Assembly (NCBI GenBank): GCA_945861275.1
Contig: CAMATZ010000014.1
Span: forward strand, 1-64,000
From: Bordetella parapertussis
GTDB lineage: Bacteria; Pseudomonadota; Gammaproteobacteria; Burkholderiales; SG8-41
Length of the DNA: 64,000 nucleotides
Direction: 5' to 3'
A program made the translations under genes and the position numbers. The notes under the pieces were generated by a model. It ran no database searches, was not told the DNA's origin, and was given only the letters and a program-made list of their open reading frames with translations. Below are positions 28,847 to 37,827 of the stretch, piece after piece; position 1 is the first letter of the stretch; every line of letters begins with the position of its first letter.

Positions 28847-29824
28847 ATGTTTAAAAACAAATACTTATTGATTGTCCTGCTGAGCGCAATTTACGGCGCG
28901 GCAGCCCACGCGCAATCGTGGGTGCCGCAACGCAATGTCGAAATCGTTCACGGCTCCGCGCCCGGCGGCAGCAACGACAAGCGCGCGCGCGAAATCGAAA
29001 AGGCGTTGGCCGAGACCAAACTGATATCCCCCTCGATGACGGTCGTCAGCAAGGCGGGCGGCGGCGGCAGCATCGCCATGGCCTACACCAATCAGCACCC
29101 CGGCGATGGCCACTATCTACTGCTGGGCGGCTCCACCATGATCAGCAACCACATCATCGGTGCTTCCAAAATGCATTACACGGATTTCACGCCGATCGCT
29201 TCGCTGACGAACGATTACATCGTGTTCGCCGTGAATGCGGATTCGCCACTCAAGACCGGCAAGGATTTGCTCGAGCGTTTGAAAACCAGGCCGCAGTCGC
29301 TGTCGATCGGGTTCGCCAGCGCGTTTGGCAACAGCCGTCACATCGGTGCCGGCATGTTGATCCGGGCTGTGGGCGGCAGCCCGCGCGATCTGAAGACCGT
29401 GGTGTTCAAAGGTTCCGCCGAGGCCGTCAGCGCATTGCTCGGCGGGCACATCGATGTGGCGATACTCGGCGCCATCAATTCGGTCGTGCATCTGGGCGGC
29501 GGACGCATGCGCGTGCTCGCGGCCGCCACACCGCGGCGCTTTGGCGGCGCGCTGGCGCATGTGCCGACGTGGCAGGAACTCGGCGTCGACGTGGTGTCGG
29601 GCAGTTGGGGCGGCGTGTTCGGCCCGCGCAATCTGCCCGCCGCGCAGTTGGCGTTCTGGGAAGATGCGATGCGCAAGGTGGCGCAAAATCCCGGCTGGAA
29701 ATTCGATCTGGAAAGAAATTACTGGTCCGAGGATTTTGCCGTGGGCGCGCATTTCAGAAAAGAACTGGAAAAAGATTATGCAGATACAAAAAAAGTGCTG
29801 ACGGATGTCGGATTGGCGAAATAA
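28847..29824 (+). CDS. Bug/TctC-like substrate-binding protein (tandem copy 1)
   Basis: MFKNKYLLIVLLSAIYGAAAHAQSWVPQRNVEIVHGSAPGGSNDKRAREIEKAL. Confidence 0.88.
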   Translation: MFKNKYLLIVLLSAIYGAAAHAQSWVPQRNVEIVHGSAPGGSNDKRAREIEKALAETKLISPSMTVVSKAGGGGSIAMAYTNQHPGDGHYLLLGGSTMISNHIIGASKMHYTDFTPIASLTNDYIVFAVNADSPLKTGKDLLERLKTRPQSLSIGFASAFGNSRHIGAGMLIRAVGGSPRDLKTVVFKGSAEAVSALLGGHIDVAILGAINSVVHLGGGRMRVLAAATPRRFGGALAHVPTWQELGVDVVSGSWGGVFGPRNLPAAQLAFWEDAMRKVAQNPGWKFDLERNYWSEDFAVGAHFRKELEKDYADTKKVLTDVGLAK

Positions 29825-29836
29825 CCGGGAGATGTC

Positions 29837-30829
29837 GTGAACTATTTTTCTAAAACCTTAGCCACGTTTTTTCTGCTGCCGGGCCTGCTGCTCGGCGCCG
29901 CCGCGTGGGCGCAGCAAGCGTGGGCGCCTACCAAAAACGTCGAGATCGTGGTCAGTTCCGTGCCCGGCGGCAGCAATGACAACACCGGCCGCCAAATCGA
30001 AAAAGCGCTGAACGAATTAAAGCTGGTGCCGACGTCCACCACTATCGTCGGCAAACCCGGTGGCGGCGGCAACATCGCCATGGTCTACACCAACCAGCAC
30101 CCGGGCGACGGGCACTACCTGATGGTGGCGACTTCGTCGATCAACAGCAACCATATCATCGGCGCCAGTAAATTAAGTTACCACGACTTCACGCCCATCG
30201 CGTCGCTGGTCAATGATTACGTGGTGTTTGCCGTGAAGACGGATGCGCCGTTGAAGAGCGGCAAAGACCTGATGGCGCAGTTCAAGGTGAAACCACAATC
30301 GATTGCAATCGGATTCGCCAACACCTTCGGCGGCAGCCGTCACATCGCGGCGGGTCTGCTGATCAAGGCGGTGGGCGGCAATCCGCGCGATCTCAAAACG
30401 GTGGTATTCAAAGGTTCCGCCGAAGCGATTACCGCGTTGCTGGGCGCCCATCTCGAAATGGTGATCATCGGCGCGGGCAATGCAGTGGCGCATGTGCAAA
30501 ACGGACGCATGCGCGTGCTTGCAGTGACCGCGCCGCAGCGGCTGACGGGTGCATTGTCGTCGGTGCCGACATGGCGAGAATTGGGGGTCGATGTGGTGTC
30601 GGGCAGCTGGCGCGGCGTGATGGGGCCGAAGAACATGCCCGCGGCGCAGCTTGCGTATTGGGAAAACGCCATGCGTCAGGTGTCGCAAAACGCAGGCTGG
30701 AAGACCGACATGGAAAGAAATTACTGGTCCGAGGATTTTGCCGTCGGCGCGCAGTTCAGAAAAGATCTGGAGCAGGATTACGTTGATACCCGCAAGGTAT
30801 TGTTGGATCTTGGATTGGCCAAACAATAG
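29837..30829 (+). CDS. Bug/TctC-like substrate-binding protein (tandem copy 2)
   Basis: WAPTKNVEIVVSSVPGGSNDNTGRQIEKALNELKLV. Confidence 0.88.
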   Translation: MNYFSKTLATFFLLPGLLLGAAAWAQQAWAPTKNVEIVVSSVPGGSNDNTGRQIEKALNELKLVPTSTTIVGKPGGGGNIAMVYTNQHPGDGHYLMVATSSINSNHIIGASKLSYHDFTPIASLVNDYVVFAVKTDAPLKSGKDLMAQFKVKPQSIAIGFANTFGGSRHIAAGLLIKAVGGNPRDLKTVVFKGSAEAITALLGAHLEMVIIGAGNAVAHVQNGRMRVLAVTAPQRLTGALSSVPTWRELGVDVVSGSWRGVMGPKNMPAAQLAYWENAMRQVSQNAGWKTDMERNYWSEDFAVGAQFRKDLEQDYVDTRKVLLDLGLAKQ

Positions 30830-30849
30830 TGCATTCAGTCGGAAATTAA

Positions 30850-31836
30850 ATGAATAAAAACAAAACCCTATATATTGCATTTATTGCGCTTGCGTGTTGC
30901 GGCATCGCACACGCCCAACCATGGTCACCGACAAAAAACGTCGAGATCGTCGTCACCTCCGCGCCCGGCGGCAGCAACGACAAGACCGGACGCTCGATCG
31001 AGAAATTACTGAATGAACTGAAACTCGTGCCCGCCACGCTGACAGTGGTGAACAAACCCGGCGGCGGCGGCAACATTGGTTACGCCTATATGAATCAGCA
31101 CGTGGGCGACGGACATTACCTGCTGGTGGGCACGACCGGGCTGCACAGCGGACATATCGTCGGCTCCAGCAAACTGAGCTACCGCGACTTCACGCCGATT
31201 GCCTCGCTGTTCAACGACTACGTGGTGTTCGCGGTCAATGCCAACTCGCCGCTCAAAACCGGCAAAGACCTGATCGAGCGCCTGAAAAAAGACCCGCAAT
31301 CGATCGCCCTCGGCTTCGCCACCACGCTGGGCAGCCACAACCACATCGCCGCAGGCTTGCTGATGAAATCTGCCGGCGGCAGCCCGCGCGATTTGAAACC
31401 CGTGGCATTCAAAGGCTCGGCTGAAGCGGTGACCGCATTGATGGGCGCGCATCTTGACCTGGTCACCACCGCGGCCGGCAACGTAGCCGCGCATATGCAA
31501 AGCGGGCGCTTGCGTGTGCTGGGCGTGTCGGCGGATAAACGCCTTCCCGGTGTGTTCGCCAGCGTGCCGACGTGGAAAGAACAAGGCGTGAATCTGGTCT
31601 ACGGCGGCTGGCGTTCGATCGTGGGATCGAAGGGCCTCACCGCGGCGCAGGTGGCGTACTGGGAAAACGCACTGCGCAAAGCATCGCAAAGCGCAGAATG
31701 GAAAACCGAGTTGGAGCGCAACTACTGGTCGGATGATTTTGTTACCAGCGTGCAGTTTCGCAAAGACCTCGACAAGGATTACGCGGATATGAAAGCGGTG
31801 CTGACGGAATTGGGAATGGCGCGGGCTGATCGATAG
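30850..31836 (+). CDS. Bug/TctC-like substrate-binding protein (tandem copy 3)
   Basis: WSPTKNVEIVVTSAPGGSNDKTGRSIEKLLNELKLV. Confidence 0.88.
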   Translation: MNKNKTLYIAFIALACCGIAHAQPWSPTKNVEIVVTSAPGGSNDKTGRSIEKLLNELKLVPATLTVVNKPGGGGNIGYAYMNQHVGDGHYLLVGTTGLHSGHIVGSSKLSYRDFTPIASLFNDYVVFAVNANSPLKTGKDLIERLKKDPQSIALGFATTLGSHNHIAAGLLMKSAGGSPRDLKPVAFKGSAEAVTALMGAHLDLVTTAAGNVAAHMQSGRLRVLGVSADKRLPGVFASVPTWKEQGVNLVYGGWRSIVGSKGLTAAQVAYWENALRKASQSAEWKTELERNYWSDDFVTSVQFRKDLDKDYADMKAVLTELGMARADR

Positions 31837-31896
31837 ACAGGATTAACAGGATAGATCGGCTGGAGGTTTTATCCTGTACATCCTGTTAATCCTGTC
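31836..31896. repeat. Palindromic repeat gacaggattaacaggat...atcctgttaatcctgtc
   Basis: Inverted 17-bp arms just after the Bug tandem array. Confidence 0.8.
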
Positions 31897-32052
31897 GGAA
31901 TGTTCTTGGGGTTCGCATACGCAAAACGCGACCGCTGCGGTTCCTTCTTCACCGGGATCCTTCGGAATCCCTTAAGATAGTGGCATCGGATACGCCAAAC
32001 GACCAGACGCTAGCGTTAGAATGTCTTCCAATAAACGGTATCGACAGCACAA

Positions 32053-32688
32053 TTGTTTTCCATCCAAAATCTGACCCACGCCTACGACAGCGCCGCGGTG
32101 CTGAAGGTCGCGTCGTGGCACGCCGAGCAGGGCGCGCAGTGGCTGATGCAGGGGCCGTCGGGCAGCGGCAAGACCACTCTGCTGCATGTGCTGGCGGGCA
32201 TACTGCGCCCGACGTCGGGGCAGGTTTTAGTGGCGGATCAGGATGTGCTGGCGCTGTCGCCTTCCGCGCTGGATCGTTTTCGCGGCAAACATGTGGGTAT
32301 CGTATTGCAGCGGCTGCATTTAATCGACAGCCTCTCGGTGATGAACAATCTGTTGCTGGCGCAATACATGGCAGGCGAGGCGCAGGACGCGGCGCGGGTG
32401 CGCGAGGTGCTGGGCAGTCTGGACATGGGCGGCAAGGCCCACGCGCGTCCGCATGAGTTGTCGCATGGACAGGCGCAGCGCGTGGCGGTGGCGCGCGCGG
32501 TGGTGAATAAGCCCCGGCTGTTGCTGGCCGACGAGCCGACCTCGAATCTTGACGATACGCGCTGTTTGCAGGTGCTGGATTTGCTGCAGGCGCAGGCCAA
32601 GGCGTGTGGCGCAACGCTGGTGATTGCCACCCACGATCAGCGCATCAAGGCGCGGGTGGCGAATCATTATGAATTGGCGGCAGCATGA
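32053..32688 (+). CDS. ABC transporter ATP-binding protein (LolD/MacB-like)
   Basis: Walker A GPSGSGKTT; LSHGQAQRVAVARAVV; LLLADEPTSNLD. Confidence 0.9.
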   Translation: MFSIQNLTHAYDSAAVLKVASWHAEQGAQWLMQGPSGSGKTTLLHVLAGILRPTSGQVLVADQDVLALSPSALDRFRGKHVGIVLQRLHLIDSLSVMNNLLLAQYMAGEAQDAARVREVLGSLDMGGKAHARPHELSHGQAQRVAVARAVVNKPRLLLADEPTSNLDDTRCLQVLDLLQAQAKACGATLVIATHDQRIKARVANHYELAAA

Positions 32689-33896
32689 ACCTCGCCACCA
32701 TCAGCTTCGCCTATTTAAAAGCGCGCAGCCTCAACACGCTGTTGAATATTCTGCTGCTGGCGTTGGGGGTGGCGACGATTGTGTTGCTGCTGCTCGCCAC
32801 CACGCAACTCGATCAGCGCATGCGTCGCGATGCGCAGGGCATTGATCTGGTGATCGGCGCCAAAGGCAGTCCGATGCAGGTGATTCTGTCGAGCATTTAT
32901 CATCTGGACGTGCCGACGGGCAATATTCCGTACAAGCAGGCGCTGGAGATCGTGAAGCACCGCATGGTGAAAAAAGCGATTCCACTGGCGCTGGGCGATT
33001 CGTACAAGGGCGCGCGCATCGTCGGCACCACGCCGGACTATCTGGCGCACTACGATGCCAAATTCACGGCGGGCAAGCGCTGGGAAAAACCGCTCGAAGC
33101 GGTGATTGGCGCAGAAGTCGCCGCACGTACAGGCTTAAAACTCGGCGCAAAGTTTCACGGCTCGCACGGGTTGGGTGACGCGGGCGAGGCGCATGAAGAG
33201 CACCCCTATGTGGTTGCCGGCATACTGGAGCGCAGCGGCACGGTGCTCGACCGGCTGGTGATCTGCAGCGTTGAAAGCGTGTGGGCGATGCACGCCGGGC
33301 ATCTCGATATCAAGGACATCAGCGATATCGCCAGCCAGATGAAGGAAGAAGACAAGGAATACACCGCGCTGCTGATTCAGTACGCATCGCCGATCGCCGC
33401 CGCAATTCTGCCGCGCTACGTCAACAATAATTCCGCGATGCAGGCAGCCTCACCCGCCTATGAAACCGCGCGCCTGTTTAGCATCATCGGCGTGGGTGTC
33501 GACGTGTTGCGCGGCTTTGCGCTGGTGCTGGTGTTCAGTGCCGGGCTGTCGGTATTCATCGCGCTTTACAACGCCCTGAATGAGCGACGCTACGATCTGG
33601 CGGTGATGCGCACGCTGGGCGCGCGTCCGCTGACGTTGATGATGCTATTGCTGTTTGAGGGTTTGCTGCTGGCGCTGATCGGCGGCGTGCTCGGCATCGT
33701 GTTGGGTCATGTGCTGGCGGAATTGCTGGGCTACGCATTAAAAGCGGCGCAACAGGTGTCAGTCACCGGCTGGACCTGGGTTGCGGCCGAATGGTGGGTG
33801 CTGGCGCTGGCGGCGGGCGTGGGGGTAGTCGCGGCATTGATTCCGGCGTGGCGCGCGTATCGCACCGATATCGCGGGCACTTTGGCGCGCGGATAA
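32685..33896 (+). CDS. ABC transporter permease, FtsX/MacB fold
   Basis: Overlaps the ATPase by 4 bp; NERRYDLAVMRTLGARPLTLMMLLLFEGLLLALIGGVLG. Confidence 0.88.
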   Translation: MNLATISFAYLKARSLNTLLNILLLALGVATIVLLLLATTQLDQRMRRDAQGIDLVIGAKGSPMQVILSSIYHLDVPTGNIPYKQALEIVKHRMVKKAIPLALGDSYKGARIVGTTPDYLAHYDAKFTAGKRWEKPLEAVIGAEVAARTGLKLGAKFHGSHGLGDAGEAHEEHPYVVAGILERSGTVLDRLVICSVESVWAMHAGHLDIKDISDIASQMKEEDKEYTALLIQYASPIAAAILPRYVNNNSAMQAASPAYETARLFSIIGVGVDVLRGFALVLVFSAGLSVFIALYNALNERRYDLAVMRTLGARPLTLMMLLLFEGLLLALIGGVLGIVLGHVLAELLGYALKAAQQVSVTGWTWVAAEWWVLALAAGVGVVAALIPAWRAYRTDIAGTLARG

Positions 33897-33933
33897 TGTC
33901 ATAGCGGACAATTCTGACAATGGGAGGCGCAAC

Positions 33934-34200
33934 ATGAGCCTGCGTTTAATTTTTATCGTGCTGGCGGCCCTGTGGATGACCACGCCCGTGTTGGCGCAGG
34001 AAAAAAACAAGGAAAAACCGCATACCGCTGCGGAAGTGCAAAAAGACGTTCATGATCATCTGGCGATGGCCGACGCACATATCGCCGCCGCCAAGTGTCT
34101 GCAAAGCGGCAAGGGCGAAAAGGAATGCCATGCGCAGCTCGCCAAAGACTGCAAGGGCCTGGGCGTGGGCAAGTTGTGCGGTATGAAGCATAAGCATTGA
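33934..34200 (+). CDS. Exported Cys/His mini-protein, paralogue A
   Basis: 88 aa; signal peptide; EKPHTAAEVQKDVHDHLAMADAHIAAAKCLQSGKGEKECHAQLAKDCKGLGVGKLCGMKHKH. Confidence 0.8.
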   Translation: MSLRLIFIVLAALWMTTPVLAQEKNKEKPHTAAEVQKDVHDHLAMADAHIAAAKCLQSGKGEKECHAQLAKDCKGLGVGKLCGMKHKH

Positions 34201-34287
34201 AGATGCCCATAAAAACAACAAGTTATTGACACCAAAGGCGGTTGCGGTAGTATCTTCATTAATTGATGGTCTTCGAAGGAGCTTGCG

Positions 34288-34812
34288 ATGAAATTTTTGC
34301 CAGTAGTTTTTGCGGTGTTAATTGGCGTGTCCGCTGCAGCGTGGGCGCAGCAAAAAGGCCCAGCCGCCGGCAAAGATGTTTATGCGAAAGACCCCCTGGC
34401 CGATGCGCAAAGCCAGGCGCAATGGGCCGACAAGCCGCTGCCCGAAATGAAAGGCGTGCTGTCCTGGAAAATGCTGGGCGAGGTCAAGCCGGTAAAACAA
34501 AAAGACAAGTTCGTGCCGGAATTCGCCAAATCGATTTCGGCGCTCGACAAAAAAGAAGTCAGGATTCAGGGCTTCATGATGCCGCTGGACATGGGTGAGA
34601 AGCAGGCGCGCTTCATACTCACCGCGCTGCCGCCGTCGTGCTCTTTCTGTTTGCCCGGCGGACCGGAGCAAATGGTCGAAGTGCAAGCCAAGTCACCGGT
34701 CAAATACGGCTTCGAGCCGATACTGCTCACCGGCAAACTCGCGGTGCTCAAAGACGATCCGATGGGGCTTTATTACCGGCTCACCGACGCGGTGCTCACT
34801 GGCGGCAAGTAG
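34288..34812 (+). CDS. DUF3299 domain-containing periplasmic protein
   Basis: VRIQGFMMPLDMGEKQARFILTALPPSCSFCLPGGPEQMVEV. Confidence 0.85.
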   Translation: MKFLPVVFAVLIGVSAAAWAQQKGPAAGKDVYAKDPLADAQSQAQWADKPLPEMKGVLSWKMLGEVKPVKQKDKFVPEFAKSISALDKKEVRIQGFMMPLDMGEKQARFILTALPPSCSFCLPGGPEQMVEVQAKSPVKYGFEPILLTGKLAVLKDDPMGLYYRLTDAVLTGGK

Positions 34813-34838
34813 CGTCCATTGTGATTTTCCCGCTCTGA

Positions 34839-35198
34839 ATGCGCACACGCATGTCACGCCGGTTTTTCCATTATTTCTGCGTACTCCTGCTGCTGCTCGC
34901 GCAGCAGGGCGCGCTCGTGCATGCCACGTGGCACGCGGGCGAGGATGCGCACACGCACGCTCACGAAGGTCATGCACATGACCAGGACGGTGATAATGAA
35001 TCACCGGTAGGCAGCAGCCAAAGAAACCTTTGCGCTTTCGATCTCGCCTTCGGCCAAGTGCTGGGCGGCATACATGGCGCGTGTTCGCTGCCGCTTGCCG
35101 TTGATCTGCCGGCAGCGATCGCCAGTTACACCTTCAATCCCCGGCTCGGTTCCGAAGCCGTTCCCGCGCACTCGCGCGGCCCACCGCACCACCTCTGA
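34839..35198 (+). CDS. Exported His-rich protein (putative metal binding)
   Basis: HATWHAGEDAHTHAHEGHAHDQDGD after a hydrophobic N-terminus; C-terminal Cys. Confidence 0.65.
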   Translation: MRTRMSRRFFHYFCVLLLLLAQQGALVHATWHAGEDAHTHAHEGHAHDQDGDNESPVGSSQRNLCAFDLAFGQVLGGIHGACSLPLAVDLPAAIASYTFNPRLGSEAVPAHSRGPPHHL

Positions 35199-35292
35199 TC
35201 GCCGGCGCCAGCCGCCGGAACTCCGTAAGTTTTTTTGCGCGACACGCGGGTTTCAGCGTGGCCGCGCGGCGTTCATTTCAGAGGAAAATCAC

Positions 35293-37386
35293 ATGTTCAG
35301 CAGAACTGCTCTAGTGGCTGCGGTTGCCGCAGCTATGGCACAAACAACAGCGCACGCACAAACCAAACCGCCAACAGAATTACCACCCGTCATCGTTACC
35401 GGCAATCCGCTCGGCAGCGAACTGTTCGAATTGGTGCAGCCGATTTCGGTGCTCGGCGGGCAAGAGCTCTTTCAATTGCGCCGCTCCACCATCGGCGAAA
35501 CCCTGAATGGCTTGCCCGGTGTCAGCTCGACTTCCTTCGGCCCCAATGCAAGCCGCCCGGTAATACGCGGTCTGGACAGCGACCGCATACGCATTTTGCA
35601 GAATGGCACCGGTGTGCTGGATGCGTCGGCACTGAGTTTCGACCACGCCGTGGCGATTGACCCGCTGGTGGTGGAGCGTGCGGAAGTGGTGCGCGGTCCA
35701 GCAGCGCTGCTCTACGGCGGCAGCGCGGTGGGTGGCGTGGTTAACCTCATCGACAATCGTATTCCGCAGTTTGCAGTGAACGGCATCAGCGGGCGCGGTG
35801 AGGCGCGTTTCGGTGGTGCCGAGCGTGAAAAAGCAAACGGCGTGGTGCTCGAAGCCGGCAACGGGCGCATAGCGCTGCACGCAGACGCCTATACGCGCGA
35901 TACCGATGATCTGAAAATCAAAGGCCCCAATATCTCGCCGCGTTTGCAGGCTGTTGATCCGGCACGCGCGGTGACCAACGGCACGTTGCCCAACAGCGCC
36001 TCGCGTTCCGGCGGGGGTGCTGCGGGCGTTTCGCTCACCTGGGATCGCGCTTACGCCGGGTTATCTTACGCCGGCTTTGATACGAACTACGGCACCGTTG
36101 CGGAGCCCAACGTGGCCATCGACATGAAAAGCACTCGGCTTGATTTCGCGGGTGAAGTGCGTGAAATCAACGCTTTTATCACCGCTGCAAAATTCAAGTT
36201 TGGCCGCACCGACTATGAACATCGCGAAACTGATCTGGGCGTGGTCGCCACCACTTTTCGCAGCAAGGGTTACGACTCGCGGCTCGAACTGACGCACGCG
36301 AAACTCGGCCCGCTGAAAGGTGCGTTTGGGCTGCAGCTGAGTGATCTGGATTTTTCTGCGCTGGGCGCGGAAGCGTTTGTCCCTTCGACCCGCACCAACG
36401 CGCGAGCAGTTTTCGTTTACGAGGAAATTCAATTCGGCAAACTGAACATCTCATTCGGCGGACGCCATGAACGCACCGACGTGCGCACCGATGGCGGCGG
36501 GCCTATCGACCCCAACACCGGCAACCCGCGTTTCGACCCGGCGCAAGCCCGCACCTTCAACGCCAACAACGGTTCACTAGGCGCGTTATGGCGCTTCACG
36601 CCAGCGCTGGCGCTGGCCGTCAACGGCACCTGGAATGAGCGCGCGCCGACCTTTTACGAGTTGTACGCCAACGGCCCGCACGCCGCAACCAGCGCTTACG
36701 AAGTGGGAAATACCACGTTCAGCAAAGAGAAATCCACCGGCCTTGATGCCGCGCTGCGTATGAAATCCGGCGCGCATTCAGGCAGCGTGAGCGTGTTTCA
36801 GAACCGCTTTAAAAATTTCGTCACGCTGTTTAACGCAGGCAATAGGCGCAGCGCCGATGGCGAATTGAATCCGGTTGATGCGGACGGCGATGGCGTGGCC
36901 GACGGCTCTGGCGAGGAAATTCTGCGTGAACTGCAGTATCGCGCGGTGCCCGCACGCTTTCGTGGCGTCGAAGCCGAGGGCAAATTCCGCGTGCTGACAC
37001 AGGGCGCGAGCACGCTTGATCTGCAGCTCAAGTTTGATTGTGTGCGCGCGGAGGATTTGAGCACCGGCCTGCCGCTGCCGCGTATCGCGCCGCGTCGTTT
37101 TGGCGTGAGCTTCGACTACCGGCGCAACGCATTCGGCGCCCGCCTCGATGTGACGCATGTGGCGGGGCAGGGCCGCGTAGCCGCCAACGAATTGCCCACG
37201 GACGGCTACACCCTGCTCAATGCAGGCGTAAGTTATAGCGTGAAAATGCCGCTGGGCCACATTGATTTGTTTGCGCGCGGCGTGAATCTTTTGAATGAAG
37301 ACGCACGCAATCACGTGTCGTTTTTGAAAGACATCGCGCCGCTCGGTAAACGCAGCGGGCAGATAGGTTTGCGCGCGCAGTTCTAG
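35293..37386 (+). CDS. TonB-dependent outer-membrane receptor
   Basis: Plug LPGVSSTSFGPNASRPVIRGLDSDRIRILQNG, RAEVVRGPAALLYGGSAVGGVVNLIDNRIP; start MFSRTALVAAV. Confidence 0.9.
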   Translation: MFSRTALVAAVAAAMAQTTAHAQTKPPTELPPVIVTGNPLGSELFELVQPISVLGGQELFQLRRSTIGETLNGLPGVSSTSFGPNASRPVIRGLDSDRIRILQNGTGVLDASALSFDHAVAIDPLVVERAEVVRGPAALLYGGSAVGGVVNLIDNRIPQFAVNGISGRGEARFGGAEREKANGVVLEAGNGRIALHADAYTRDTDDLKIKGPNISPRLQAVDPARAVTNGTLPNSASRSGGGAAGVSLTWDRAYAGLSYAGFDTNYGTVAEPNVAIDMKSTRLDFAGEVREINAFITAAKFKFGRTDYEHRETDLGVVATTFRSKGYDSRLELTHAKLGPLKGAFGLQLSDLDFSALGAEAFVPSTRTNARAVFVYEEIQFGKLNISFGGRHERTDVRTDGGGPIDPNTGNPRFDPAQARTFNANNGSLGALWRFTPALALAVNGTWNERAPTFYELYANGPHAATSAYEVGNTTFSKEKSTGLDAALRMKSGAHSGSVSVFQNRFKNFVTLFNAGNRRSADGELNPVDADGDGVADGSGEEILRELQYRAVPARFRGVEAEGKFRVLTQGASTLDLQLKFDCVRAEDLSTGLPLPRIAPRRFGVSFDYRRNAFGARLDVTHVAGQGRVAANELPTDGYTLLNAGVSYSVKMPLGHIDLFARGVNLLNEDARNHVSFLKDIAPLGKRSGQIGLRAQF

Positions 37387-37515
37387 CAGCGCAACGGGTG
37401 TTGCAAGCGGGTGCGGGCGGTGTTTGTCGTAATGCGTAAAGCGGTCGATAATCACGCCGCCTGCGATGTTGTTCACGTGAATCGAAGTACTAGTAAACTA
37501 ACAGGAGAAAACAAA

Positions 37516-37788
37516 ATGAACACACGCTGGATTTCAATATGGGCGGCTGCCTTTTTGATAGCTACTCCCGCGCTCGCGCAGGACAAGGCCAAAAAAGGCG
37601 AAAAACCTCACACTGCTTCCGAAGTGCAAAAAGACATACTCGATCATCGTGCGATGGCCGATGCGCATCTCGCCGCCGCGAAGTGTCTTGAGGGTGGCAA
37701 AGGCGAGAAGGAATGCCATGCCCAGCTCGCCAAGGACTGCAAGGGGCTGGGTATCGGAAAGCTGTGCGGCATGAAGCATAAGCACTAA
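37516..37788 (+). CDS. Exported Cys/His mini-protein, paralogue B
   Basis: MNTRWISIWAAAFLIATPALAQ + EKPHTASEVQKDILDHRAMADAHLAAAKCLEGGKGEKECHAQLAKDCKGLGIGKLCGMKHKH. Confidence 0.85.
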   Translation: MNTRWISIWAAAFLIATPALAQDKAKKGEKPHTASEVQKDILDHRAMADAHLAAAKCLEGGKGEKECHAQLAKDCKGLGIGKLCGMKHKH

Positions 37789-37827
37789 AAAATGCGATAA
37801 AACTGTATGTTTTAAATATAATTTCTC

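Noticed and set aside
28781-28871. ORF 28781 start (MRRRWVLATGRN...) for Bug copy 1
   Set aside because: The ATG at 28847 begins a proper signal peptide (MFKNKYLLIVLLSAIYGAAAHAQ); the upstream extension overlaps the hairpin.
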